Part shown: one piece after another, positions 33,165 to 41,330 of the stretch
How the letters are laid out: the number at the start of each line of letters is the position of its first letter
How positions within the stretch are numbered: position 1 is the stretch's first letter
NCBI GenBank assembly: GCA_013314815.1
Contig: JABUEY010000015.1
Span: 1-44,174, forward strand
Origin: Syntrophobacteraceae bacterium
GTDB taxonomy: Bacteria > Desulfobacterota > Syntrophobacteria > Syntrophobacterales > Syntrophobacteraceae
Direction: 5' to 3'
DNA length: 44,174 bases
Translations under genes and position numbers: made by a program
The notes under the pieces: generated by a model
Seen by the model: the letters and a program-made list of their open reading frames with translations, nothing else
Database searches by the model: none
Told to the model about the DNA's origin: nothing

Positions 33165-34199
33165 TCAAGAATCTTTCTTCATGCCCGCAAAGTGGTCCCA
33201 CCCTGTGGGCCCCTCGGGAAAAGCCCTTTCTGTTCCGTCACCGAACATCACTCGCACGCCCTGCTGATCGAGTATCTTCCCGATCACATGGCAGCCCGTT
33301 CCCGTTGCATCCTTCACGATCTTTTGCACCTCGTGAGCGGATTCGGCAGCCACCGTGAAAAGCAGTTCGTAGTCTTCTCCTCCAGTCAGGACCCAGTCGA
33401 ACACGTTCACGCCGGCTGCAGTCGAAACCTCCCTGCACTCCTGCGTCACCGGCAGTTCATCGGCCCACAGTTCAGCCCCTGCTCCGCTTGCCCGGCAAAT
33501 GTGACGCATATCCTGGACCAGGCCGTCACTCACATCGGCCATGGCATGAACCAGGCCTGACCGGGCCAGCACCCGACCTTCCTGCAAGCGGGCCTGGGGA
33601 GTGAGATGCCTGGCACGAACATGGTCCCTGGACTGTTCACTCACAGCCAACCGGGGGTGAAGAAGGATTTCGAGCCCGGCCCTCGAATCGCCGACCGTAC
33701 CGGTGATGCAGATCAGATCGCCTGCACGGGCGCCGCTTCGCAAAAGGATCTCTCCCGGACTTACTTTCCCGAGAAGGCTGAAATCGACCACCAGGTCCGT
33801 GCGGGTCCTGCTGAGGTTGCCTCCGACAATGGCAGCGCCCGCCTTCTCCATCTCCAGGCGCATTCCGCCGTAGAGTCCGTCGACAAACGCCGTTTCGATG
33901 TCCGGAGGCAGTACGAGGGAGACAAGAGCCCAGAGAGGCGTGCCGCCGGTGGCAGCTATATCACTCACATTGATGGCTACAATCTTCCGGCCCAGCTGAA
34001 AGGGAGTAACGGCGCTGCGGATGAAATGAACGTTTTCCACCTGGACATCGCATGTGGCCAGCAGATACTCGTTCCCGGAAGTCCGCAAAACCGCCACGTC
34101 GTCCCCGATCCCGACGATCACTTCAGGAGGCGGAGGAGGCAGAGATTCGGCTATGCGGCGTATCAGGCCGAACTCTCCCAGTTCGCTCAGACTCGTCAT
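33165..34199 (-). CDS. thiL: Thiamine-monophosphate kinase
   Basis: A 344-residue ThiL of the PurM-like fold: GEFGLIRRIAESL at the start, VGIGDDVAVL, the metal-binding INVSDIAATGGTP, ALVSLVLPPD, ADVSDGLVQDMRHI and TGGEDYELLF. It makes thiamine pyrophosphate from thiamine monophosphate. The ATG at 34199 has GGAAGGGAG just upstream; upstream codons of the open frame are not family-like. First gene of thiL-thiD. Confidence 0.95.
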   Translation of the reverse strand: MTSLSELGEFGLIRRIAESLPPPPPEVIVGIGDDVAVLRTSGNEYLLATCDVQVENVHFIRSAVTPFQLGRKIVAINVSDIAATGGTPLWALVSLVLPPDIETAFVDGLYGGMRLEMEKAGAAIVGGNLSRTRTDLVVDFSLLGKVSPGEILLRSGARAGDLICITGTVGDSRAGLEILLHPRLAVSEQSRDHVRARHLTPQARLQEGRVLARSGLVHAMADVSDGLVQDMRHICRASGAGAELWADELPVTQECREVSTAAGVNVFDWVLTGGEDYELLFTVAAESAHEVQKIVKDATGTGCHVIGKILDQQGVRVMFGDGTERAFPEGPTGWDHFAGMKKDS

Positions 34200-34428
34200 C
34201 ACTGCTCCCTTCCGTCCATCGAAGCGCTCAACCCGATTCCCGCAGAACGTCAGACGGCGGTTCAAGAATCCGTGATACACGGCACGGTGATCGACTCCCT
34301 CACCCGCACCTGTCACTTACAGAGCAGGCCAAGGATCGGGAACGCCCGGCCAATGCCTGGTCCAGGATGCCTCTGCAACCCGCGCCCGACCGGGCGGCCC
34401 TGGAGCTCCCATACACCGGTTCGGATCA

Positions 34429-34469
34429 ATCCGCCGCCGTATGCGATCCTCTTATAAGCATCGGCGGAT
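34429..34469. promoter_or_regulatory. Inverted repeat overlapping the thiL promoter
   Basis: ATCCGCCG (34429-34436) and CGGCGGAT (34462-34469) are perfect 8-bp inverted arms 25 bp apart. One arm lies in the promoter spacer and the other just past the expected start site, an arrangement typical of a repressor operator. Confidence 0.4.
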
Positions 34470-34480
34470 CGACCTGTCAA
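34451..34480 (-). promoter_or_regulatory. Sigma-70 promoter of thiL-thiD
   Basis: On the minus strand a perfect TTGACA (34475-34480) and TATAAG (34451-34456) are spaced 18 bp and read toward thiL. Confidence 0.6.
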
Positions 34481-34679
34481 AGTGTTTCTCGTTTTGTTGC
34501 GCATGGCTCCCAGGTGCGGTTTTCCGGTTATTCCGGCAAAAGGACTTGTAACCTCCGACCTGTAAATCGATCCGGCATACTCGATGTGGAAACGGAAAGG
34601 CTCCTCGGCATGCAGGAGCGTGCAACCGGAGAGAAACCGTGGAGTGTCGTGTTCTGAGGGAGTACCAGGAGTACTGGAA

Positions 34680-35849
34680 TCAGTCGATGCTGCGGGAGTA
34701 TTGCCTGTCGATCTTGAGCCCTTCGATGTCGGAGGTCTTTTCGCCACGCCCGGAGCGGATCTGATCGATGCCCCGTTTGACCACAGCTTTCCTGGACGCA
34801 TAGGCGAGGGCCGTATCCTCGGAAATCATCCCGTTCTCGTACAATCCCACGATGCAGTCATCGAATGTGCACCACCCGAATGGTTTTGCCTGCTGCATCA
34901 TTTCATAGAAGGTCTTCCCCTCGCTCTCACCCTGGACGATGGCTTCCTTCACCCTCAGGTTGGATCCCATGATCTCGACAGCCGCCACACGCCCACCGGC
35001 CGTCGCGGGAAGCAAACGCTGAGATATGGCCCAGCGCAGGGTATCCGCAAGCCGGATTCGCACAAACCGCTCTTCATCGAGTTCAAACATGCCCACGATG
35101 CGATTGATGGTCTGACCCGCGTCAATGGTATGAAGAGTGGTCAGAACCAGGTGCCCGGTTTCGGCCGCGTTCAGGCCGATTTCGACGGTTTCCCGGTCCC
35201 TCATCTCACCCACCAGGATCACCTTGGGAGACTGCCGCAACGCGGCTCTCAGACCATTGGCGAAAGTGTCGAAATCGAGGCCGAGTTCCCGCTGGTTGAA
35301 GGTGGCTTTGAGTTGAGGGTGTACGAATTCGACGGGATCTTCCAGCGTGATCACGTGCGCGGATTTCTTATGGTTGATCTCGTTCAGAATCGCGGCAAGC
35401 GTAGTCGACTTGCCACTTCCCGTGGCCCCCGTTACAAACACGATTCCGAACTTCTCCTCGGCCACCTGTTTCAGTACCGAAGGCAGCTCCAGTTCGTCCA
35501 GGGTGGGCACCTTTGTGGGAAGCTGTCTCATCACAATGGAATAGGTGCCGCGCTGAGAAAACACGTTCACGCGGAATCGGGCTCGCCCGGGAAGGTGATA
35601 GGAGAGGTCGCAGGATCCCTGGTGAACAAGATTCCGCACATTGCGCCGGTCTCCACCCGCCATTCGGAGCATCAGCGTTTCCGTTTGAAAGGGGGTCAGC
35701 TTGTGGAGGGGCAGATCCCGGCAGGCCGGTAGAAGCACTCCGTCCACTTCGGCCTGGGGAGGTTTTCCCACGGTGAAATGGATGTCCGAAGCCCGTGGAT
35801 ACTGATCGAGAATATGTCCAAGCAACTGGTCAAAATCCGTTTGCTTCAA
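34680..35849 (-). CDS. PilT/PilU-family twitching ATPase
   Basis: A 389-residue hexameric secretion ATPase of the pilus-retraction type. It has an N-terminal PAS-like PilT domain (RASDIHFTVGKPPQAEVDG), Walker A GATGSGKST, the Asp box ITLEDPVEF, Walker B VILVGEMRD and His box LTTLHTIDA. The PilT-specific AIRNLIRE motif is altered (LRVKEAIVQGE), so it is closer to PilU or another PilT paralogue. The start is TTG at 35849 with GGGAGGAG correctly spaced; no closer ATG exists. The C-terminal 40 residues are basic and variable. Confidence 0.88.
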   Translation of the reverse strand: MKQTDFDQLLGHILDQYPRASDIHFTVGKPPQAEVDGVLLPACRDLPLHKLTPFQTETLMLRMAGGDRRNVRNLVHQGSCDLSYHLPGRARFRVNVFSQRGTYSIVMRQLPTKVPTLDELELPSVLKQVAEEKFGIVFVTGATGSGKSTTLAAILNEINHKKSAHVITLEDPVEFVHPQLKATFNQRELGLDFDTFANGLRAALRQSPKVILVGEMRDRETVEIGLNAAETGHLVLTTLHTIDAGQTINRIVGMFELDEERFVRIRLADTLRWAISQRLLPATAGGRVAAVEIMGSNLRVKEAIVQGESEGKTFYEMMQQAKPFGWCTFDDCIVGLYENGMISEDTALAYASRKAVVKRGIDQIRSGRGEKTSDIEGLKIDRQYSRSID

Positions 35850-35962
35850 GGCTCCTCCCTCCCCTTTTCACGGCACCCCGGTTCTCGACATTCCGGCCCC
35901 GCCCCCCTCTGCGCTTGCGTTTTCCCGATGGTATCCTCCACAAGGAATCTTTCGACAACTCA

Positions 35963-37045
35963 CTAGACCTCGGTAAAATCCTCCGGAACCTCGGTAAGGT
36001 ACGGGCGGAATTTTTCCTTGTCCACGCATTTCATATACGCCTCCCCCGCGCCGATTCGGCCGGCACGAAGGTGAGCCGCAATCCCGTCGTCGAGGGTCTG
36101 CATACCGTACTTCTTGCCTGTTTGCATGGACGACGGGATCTGATGTGTCTTGGATTCACGGATCATCGCCCGAACTGCGTGAGTGGCAATGAGGATTTCC
36201 AGGACGGGAATACGCGCCCGGGTATCGATGCGTTTGAACAGAGCCTGGGAGATGACCGCGCGGATTCCATCGGCCAGGGTCGACCTGATCTGAGGCTGTT
36301 CACCCGTGGGGAAGACCTCGATGATCCGGTCAACGGTCTTCGCGGCACTCGTTGTGTGCAGAGTCGAGAAGACCAGGTGCCCGGTTGCCGCGGCTTCGAC
36401 GGCAAGGCGGATGGTTTCGAGGTCGCGCATTTCACCGACCAGGATGATGTCGGGGTCTTCACGAAGTGCGGCTCTGAGGGCAGTCGAAAAGGAACGTGTG
36501 TGTCTGCTCACCTCGCGATGATTGACAATGCAGTTCTTGCTCGTATGAACGAACTCGATGGGATCCTCGATGGTGATGATATGGTCCTTGCGCTTCCTGT
36601 TGGCTTCATCGATGATGGCCGCAAGCGTTGTCGACTTTCCACAGCCGGTGGGTCCGGTCACCAGGACGAGGCCTCTCGGGAGCAGCGCCAGCCTGCTCAC
36701 AACGGGAGGCAACCCCAGCTGCTCGACAGACATGACCTCGCTGGGAATCTCCCGGAAGACGGCCGAAATGCCGTTCTTCTGCATGAAATAGTTTGCACGG
36801 TATCTTGCCAGGCCCGGTATCTCGTAGGCGAAATCGAGGTCTCCCGTTTCTTCGAAGACCTTTATCCTGTCTTCATGCGTGATTTCATAAAGCATGGACC
36901 GCAGTTCGTCGTCATCGAGCACTTTGTACTTGATGCGTTCGAGATCCCCTCGGATTCGAAGAACGGGCTGCTGCCCCGATACGAGATGAAGGTCTGAAGC
37001 CTTCTGCTCGTTCATGAGCTTGAAAAATGCGTCGATTCTGGCCAT
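35963..37045 (-). CDS. pilT: Twitching motility ATPase PilT
   Basis: A 360-residue PilT: KASDLHLVSGQQPVLRIRG at the N-terminus, Walker A GPTGCGKST, ITIEDPIEF, Walker B IILVGEMRD, FSTLHTTSA, and a PilT-specific HAVRAMIRESKTHQIPS segment (the AIRNLIREGK-like motif). It depolymerises type IV pili. The ATG at 37045 follows AGAGGG; the extended frame upstream is not homologous. It is transcribed just before its paralogue with a gap of 113 bp. No pilin or PilB/C/Q gene is in the window. Confidence 0.9.
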   Translation of the reverse strand: MARIDAFFKLMNEQKASDLHLVSGQQPVLRIRGDLERIKYKVLDDDELRSMLYEITHEDRIKVFEETGDLDFAYEIPGLARYRANYFMQKNGISAVFREIPSEVMSVEQLGLPPVVSRLALLPRGLVLVTGPTGCGKSTTLAAIIDEANRKRKDHIITIEDPIEFVHTSKNCIVNHREVSRHTRSFSTALRAALREDPDIILVGEMRDLETIRLAVEAAATGHLVFSTLHTTSAAKTVDRIIEVFPTGEQPQIRSTLADGIRAVISQALFKRIDTRARIPVLEILIATHAVRAMIRESKTHQIPSSMQTGKKYGMQTLDDGIAAHLRAGRIGAGEAYMKCVDKEKFRPYLTEVPEDFTEV

Positions 37046-37185
37046 GGATCCCTCTTCGACTGAAAAGGCATGTTCCGGGGCAAAATCATCAAACCTGTAC
37101 CGCACGGGATACCCGTCCAATCCTCCCCGCCGGGGGAACAGCCTTTACGCCCCGAAACATCCGTCCAGTATGTAATCGGCCAAAA

Positions 37186-38118
37186 TCAGATTTTTATAAA
37201 TATAGAGTGCTTGTACCTTTCGTCGATGCGCTTCAGTCCCACATTCTCGGCAATCTCCAGGGCTTCCCTGAACTCGGATCGCTTTATTCTCCTTCCGATA
37301 CGAGGCTTTCCGACCGCTTCGCCACACGGATGGTACTGGTCCATGATATTCACATAGGTATTGGGAGAGATCTCCTCAGCGATGAACCTCAAAATGCCGG
37401 GCGTCCCCGCGAGCCCCTCGGGCAGCACCAGGTGGCGCACCAGGAGTCCCCTTCGAGCTATACCGGACTCATCGATCCACAGGTCTCCCACCTGCCTGTG
37501 CATCTCCTTCAAGGCACGCCTGGCCTGTTCCGGGTAGTCGTATGCGTCGGCCAGTTCCTTCGCAACCTGTGGATCCCAGAACTTGAAGTCGGGCATGTAG
37601 ATGTCCACAATGCCGTCGAGCAGTTTGAGGGCGGATACCCGTTCATAGCCGCCGCAGTTGTAGACAATGGGAATTTGGAGCCCCTTTTCGATCGCTGCGG
37701 GCAGAGCCTCCAGGATCTGGCAGACGACGTGGGTGGGGGTCACGAGGTTGATGTTGTGGCACCCCGCTTCCTGAAGGCTCAACATGATTTCCGCCAGGTC
37801 CTCCGCTCCGATGGGTGTCCCCTCGCCGCCGTGGCTGATGTCGTAGTTCTGGCAGAAGACACAAAAGAGGTTGCAGTAGGAAAAGAAGATCGTGCCCGAA
37901 CCTCGACGCCCCACCAGCGGACTCTCCTCTCCGAAGTGAGGACCGTAGCTGGCCACCACCGCCTTTCTTCCCGTTCGGCAGTATCCCTTCTCGCCGGCCA
38001 GCCGATCCACTTTGCACATGCGGGGGCATAAAGTGCACCGGCCCATCCAGCGAAGGCCCCTGCGAATGCCTTCCTCCAGTTTGCCGTTCCGATAAGCCTC
38101 GAGGTATGCTGCGGGCAT
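37186..38118 (-). CDS. Radical SAM protein, PflA-like (COG1313)
   Basis: A 310-residue radical SAM enzyme. CNLFCVFC in SYCNLFCVFCQNYDISH is the CX3CX2C cluster site. An N-terminal cysteine set (RCTLCPRMCKVDR and GYC) may hold an extra cluster or zinc. NLVTPTH and VYNCGGYE follow the COG1313 pattern. Related proteins are called pyruvate-formate-lyase-activating-like, but their targets are unknown. The ATG at 38118 starts at the usual place, seven codons after an alternative start. It is upstream of the pilT genes with a 140-bp gap. Confidence 0.88.
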   Translation of the reverse strand: MPAAYLEAYRNGKLEEGIRRGLRWMGRCTLCPRMCKVDRLAGEKGYCRTGRKAVVASYGPHFGEESPLVGRRGSGTIFFSYCNLFCVFCQNYDISHGGEGTPIGAEDLAEIMLSLQEAGCHNINLVTPTHVVCQILEALPAAIEKGLQIPIVYNCGGYERVSALKLLDGIVDIYMPDFKFWDPQVAKELADAYDYPEQARRALKEMHRQVGDLWIDESGIARRGLLVRHLVLPEGLAGTPGILRFIAEEISPNTYVNIMDQYHPCGEAVGKPRIGRRIKRSEFREALEIAENVGLKRIDERYKHSIFIKI

Positions 38119-38167
38119 ATCGTTCTCCTTCCCGTACAAACGCCGACTCGGTCAACCCGCACGGACT

Positions 38168-38803
38168 CTATTCCACCTTCCTCGCAAGGATCACAACCTC
38201 CATCTCCTGTTCCAGGGCCTCCCTGAAACGTTGCGCATCCGCTTCGTCCCCGACGATTTCACCGTAGTGCATCGGAATCACCAGCTTCGGCTTCAGAACC
38301 CGCGCAGCCTGCACCGCTTCCTCCGCCGTCATGACATACGTGCCGGAAACGGGCAGAAAAGCCACATCCGCCTTCAGTTCACTCATCTCAGGGATCAAAT
38401 CCGTGTCTCCCGCGTGGTAATACCTCACTCCGTCCAGGGTAACCACGAAGGAAAGCATACCTGCGCGCTTCGGGTGAAATTCCTTGTCGGTGTTGTAGGC
38501 CGGCCAGACTTCCACATCCACTCCCTTCACCTGAATACGGTCCCCCGGCGCCACGATCCTGACTTCCCCCTTGAATTTTCGCGCCGACGAGGCATCCGTC
38601 ACGATGACCGTATCCTTCCCGCGGATCTTCGCAACATCTTCAGGAGAACAATGATCGAAGTGGTCATGGCTGATGAGGATCAGATCAGCCGGTTTACTGG
38701 TCTTGATCCGGAACGGATCGAAATAGACGACGATGCTTCCCTCGATGCGAATCGAGTCATGCCCGAGCCAATGAATTCTCTTGACAATCTCATCATGATG
38801 CAT
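38168..38803 (-). CDS. MBL-fold hydrolase, UlaG/UPF0173-like
   Basis: A 211-residue metallo-beta-lactamase-fold protein of the UlaG/UPF0173 type: IHWLGHDSIRIEG at the N-terminus, metal motif ISHDHFDHCS near residues 44-53, YYHAGDTDLIPEM with the bridging Asp, and MHYGEIVGD with the last His. Both length and the HAGDTD motif fit the family, whose substrates are mostly unassigned. About 50 bp upstream of the radical SAM gene on the same strand. Confidence 0.88.
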   Translation of the reverse strand: MHHDEIVKRIHWLGHDSIRIEGSIVVYFDPFRIKTSKPADLILISHDHFDHCSPEDVAKIRGKDTVIVTDASSARKFKGEVRIVAPGDRIQVKGVDVEVWPAYNTDKEFHPKRAGMLSFVVTLDGVRYYHAGDTDLIPEMSELKADVAFLPVSGTYVMTAEEAVQAARVLKPKLVIPMHYGEIVGDEADAQRFREALEQEMEVVILARKVE

Positions 38804-39211
38804 GTCTGTTTCCCCCTTCTTTTCTTGTTCTCCCCTTTTCCCTGCGTACGATCCATCCCCGTTCTGCAGACACTCGCCCGCAAACCTTCGTGACCCCGTG
38901 TGAACCGCAACGACCCGTCATGCTCCTGAATAAGATATTAATCATTCTTTCCTGGCCTATCGATTGACTCCCCTACCATGCCATCGTACCCTTTGTCACT
39001 TGGTGATGCACCCAAACCCAACGGGTGAAAAGATCTTTACGGCGCGGTCTGCGCTTGGACTGGATTCCCGTTTTCCCGGCAATGACGTTATGGAAGAAAT
39101 GATGTTATGGAAGGAGCAACGTTGCCGTGCCATCGATCCCGTGCGTGAAAGGCACCCGAGGTACTCGTCTGTAAAGAATCATTGGATGGAAGCGGTTTCG
39201 GGGAGGATCGA
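38804..39211. other. Intergenic region with repeat remnants
   Basis: No gene seen. It contains a degenerate palindromic repeat (about 39058-39085) and the 39127-39156 sequence shared with 380-411. Confidence 0.5.
39058..39156. repeat. Degenerate dispersed repeat copy
   Basis: The CTGGATTCCCG and CGGCAATGACG flanks near 39060-39088 match the palindromic element at 291-343 with decayed arms. Bases 39127-39156 (TGCCATCGATCC followed by TGCGTGAAA) match 380-411 at about 26 of 30 positions. Confidence 0.5.
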
Positions 39212-40360
39212 CTAGATATACTGATCCCCCAGCTCGGTTATGATCCGTTCCACGTCACTGCCGGTCCGGACCGCCAGGTCACTCAGGGCAGATTCGAGTC
39301 TTCGCCGCATGGACGGGTTGTAGAGGTCATCGAGGGACCTCAGGGCGCCTCCCCGGCGCCCCAGGCGGAACAGGAGTTTCTCTTCGGGAGGCATTGCCAG
39401 GTAGCGGTCGATCACATCGATCATTGCCTGCCTGTCCTCGGGGAAAGAGCCCTGCACTTCTTCCAGGAGGTTCATGATGTGATCGGAAGTGAGGGTGCTG
39501 TGGATCCCTTCCAGGGATTGGATGAACAGCCTGATTTCCCGCACAGTGTCGTCGTCCGACAGGGGCACGAACCGGCGGGAGAGCTTTTCGACGTAAAGGG
39601 GCGCATGAGGGGGGACGCGGAGGCTGCGCAGCCTGATGTAATGAGGGTCGATGGCATTGAGGACCCTTGCGGTCTCGACGGCGTGTTCCCTGGACAGATC
39701 CTGTCCTCCCAGGCCCGGCATGATGTATTCCGAAAGGGTCATACCGGCCTCGATCACCTTCCTGCCGGCGTCGATGTGATCCTTTGCCGTGGTTCCCTTC
39801 TTTACCCGTTTCAAGACCCGGTCCGAACCGCTTTCGAGTCCGATGTGGATGCGGTCCAGGCCTGCATGGAATATCTCCTTCAGTTCTTCCAGGCTCCTGC
39901 GGGCCAGGGTACTGCTGCGCGCATACGAAGTAACCCTCGATATTCCCGGGATCTTCTCCTTGAGATACCGTAACGCCTGGACCAGGAACGAAGTGGGCAG
40001 AATCAGGCTGTTGGCGTCCTGGATGAAGACGGTTCCCTTTCCCGAGAAATACCATACAGCCACCTGCCTTGTGCAATGATCATAAGAAGAGCCTGTGAGA
40101 ACCGTATTCAACACCTCACGGTCCAGGCGGCCTCCGTAACCCATGGACCACGACAGGCTCTGCAGGCTGTCCAGGATGCTGCGAACCGCGTCGATATCCT
40201 GGCGAATCTCCTCCAGGGACCGCCTGCTGAATTCCCGTTTCTTGTAAACCGGGCAGAAGGTGCACTTGTTCCACGGGCAGTTGCGGGTAAATCGCAGCAG
40301 AAGGCTGCCTGCTTCGCTGGGAGGCCTGATGGGGCCCTGTTCAAAGGATGGTGTCATCAT
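39212..40360 (-). CDS. Radical SAM protein (Elp3/MiaB-like core)
   Basis: A 382-residue radical SAM protein with the cluster motif CPWNKCTFC at residues 28-36 (four residues between the first two cysteines, as in the common CPWN group), then VTSYARSSTLARRS, DRIHIGLESGSDRVLKRVKKG, and YIMPGLGGQD. The C-terminal half is helical and charged. The substrate is unknown. Of the tandem ATGs at 40360 and 40357 I took the first; GGGTGAG lies directly before them. Confidence 0.87.
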   Translation of the reverse strand: MMTPSFEQGPIRPPSEAGSLLLRFTRNCPWNKCTFCPVYKKREFSRRSLEEIRQDIDAVRSILDSLQSLSWSMGYGGRLDREVLNTVLTGSSYDHCTRQVAVWYFSGKGTVFIQDANSLILPTSFLVQALRYLKEKIPGISRVTSYARSSTLARRSLEELKEIFHAGLDRIHIGLESGSDRVLKRVKKGTTAKDHIDAGRKVIEAGMTLSEYIMPGLGGQDLSREHAVETARVLNAIDPHYIRLRSLRVPPHAPLYVEKLSRRFVPLSDDDTVREIRLFIQSLEGIHSTLTSDHIMNLLEEVQGSFPEDRQAMIDVIDRYLAMPPEEKLLFRLGRRGGALRSLDDLYNPSMRRRLESALSDLAVRTGSDVERIITELGDQYI

Positions 40361-40502
40361 CTCACCCGCCCTGCTGATCGTTCTCATCCGGCATAGCCTC
40401 AACGCAGATTTTCAGGCTCCGATTCACGGAAATCAGGCTGCGCGAGGAAGAGGTTTCCACGAGCTCGTGGGACCGTCGTAACAGCAGTGATTATGTTCTC
40501 TT

Positions 40503-40528
40503 ATTATAATCATCCATTATAATCATCC
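40503..40528. repeat. Perfect 13-bp tandem repeat
   Basis: ATTATAATCATCC occurs twice without spacer (40503-40515, 40516-40528), about 145 bp upstream of the radical SAM start. Direct repeats in a promoter-like AT patch could be binding sites for an activator. Confidence 0.55.
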
Positions 40529-40643
40529 GCCTGTCAAAATCGAAACATCGATTGCCGGCAGGGTTGAATTCCGGGTGCTGCCTGGAAACACCGGCGAGCT
40601 TGTTGTCATTTCAGTACAGCTTCGGTATAAAGGATTCTTCCGG

Positions 40644-40717
40644 CAAACGCGTACCCGGACCATTTGTGGCACAAAGGTGGAATACACCCGCGCACTCATT
40701 CCCGCAAAGGCGGGAAT
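40644..40717. repeat. Dispersed repeat with perfect palindrome, best copy
   Basis: 40644-40684 matches 16-55 near the window start. ATTCCCGC (40698-40705) and GCGGGAAT (40710-40717) are perfect 8-bp arms around AAAG. This is the least decayed copy in the window. Confidence 0.65.
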
Positions 40718-40829
40718 CCAGGAAGGTTAACTGTATTTGCTGATGTTTCCATGGTGGTGCGCCTGTGCGGGACCGCCGGTGGGAACTCGAAGGCCGGACC
40801 GGAAGGCGATATGCTTATCTGAAAGCGGG

Positions 40830-41174
40830 ATGGAGATGAAGGGCGAGAAGATTACGGCAGTCTATGTAATGGTTCGAGAGGACGAAATAGGACCTGAAGA
40901 CCACGGAAGTTATGACGGGCCTGTGCAGAGGCAGAAGGATCTTCTGCTCGGGTTTCTCGAACGGCAGGGAGAATGGCACGCTGCAGGGGAGGTTGAGGTA
41001 TACAGCCGGCGTCGGCATTTGCTGCAGGATCTTGAACGCAACCGCATCGGGCGGATCCTGGTACTGGACCTGGACAGGCTGGGTAGCAGCAGGGAGGAGG
41101 TCGACGCCCTGCTGTTTGAACTTGACATACTGGGAGTCCAGGTGATGACCGTCAACCCTCGGGATTCCGCCTGA
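40830..41174 (+). CDS. Resolvase-like protein without the catalytic serine
   Basis: A 114-residue protein resembling the N-terminal catalytic domain of serine recombinases: AVYVMVREDE (where active enzymes have Y-x-R-V-S), QRQKDLLLGFLERQG (the helix usually starting QL), RRRHLLQDLERNRIGRILVL, and LDRLGSSREEVDALLFEL matching the LDRLGRS helix. The serine position is Arg, and the second Arg of DRLxR is Ser, so recombination activity is unlikely. No DNA-binding domain follows. Family assignment rests on pattern recognition. It is 156 bp upstream of the helicase gene. Confidence 0.62.
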   Translation: MEMKGEKITAVYVMVREDEIGPEDHGSYDGPVQRQKDLLLGFLERQGEWHAAGEVEVYSRRRHLLQDLERNRIGRILVLDLDRLGSSREEVDALLFELDILGVQVMTVNPRDSA

Positions 41175-41330
41175 TCCGGGCGCCCGGCTTCGCGGCAGGA
41201 CATGACCTGTGTGCAAGCCGTGGGCTCGGCGCACTCGATGCCTGGATGCTGATGCCACCGTGGTTCCTGCCTCCAACAACGAGTATGCAGGCTCTGGAAC
41301 CGGCCTTCCGATGGAATGGAACGAAAGCGA

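Larger units (their letters stand above)
34200..34679. other. Upstream region of thiL with promoter and inverted repeat
   Basis: No gene seen. A minus-strand promoter lies at 34451-34480 and implies a 5' leader of about 240 bases before thiL. I looked for a TPP riboswitch (CUGAGA and the ACCUGA core) on the minus strand and did not find one. Confidence 0.5.
40361..40829. other. Intergenic region with tandem repeat and palindromic repeat
   Basis: No gene seen. It holds a perfect 13-bp tandem duplication (40503-40528) in an AT-rich patch and a dispersed repeat copy at 40644-40717. Confidence 0.5.

Noticed and set aside
34200-34450. Possible TPP riboswitch before thiL
   Set aside because: Neither CUGAGA nor the ACCUGA...GCGUAGGGA core could be found on the minus strand.
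37090-37185. GGGGCGTAAAGGCT upstream of pilT, faintly like part of a c-di-GMP-I riboswitch
   Set aside because: The partner GGGCAAACC half and the tetraloop receptor layout are missing, so similarity is too weak.
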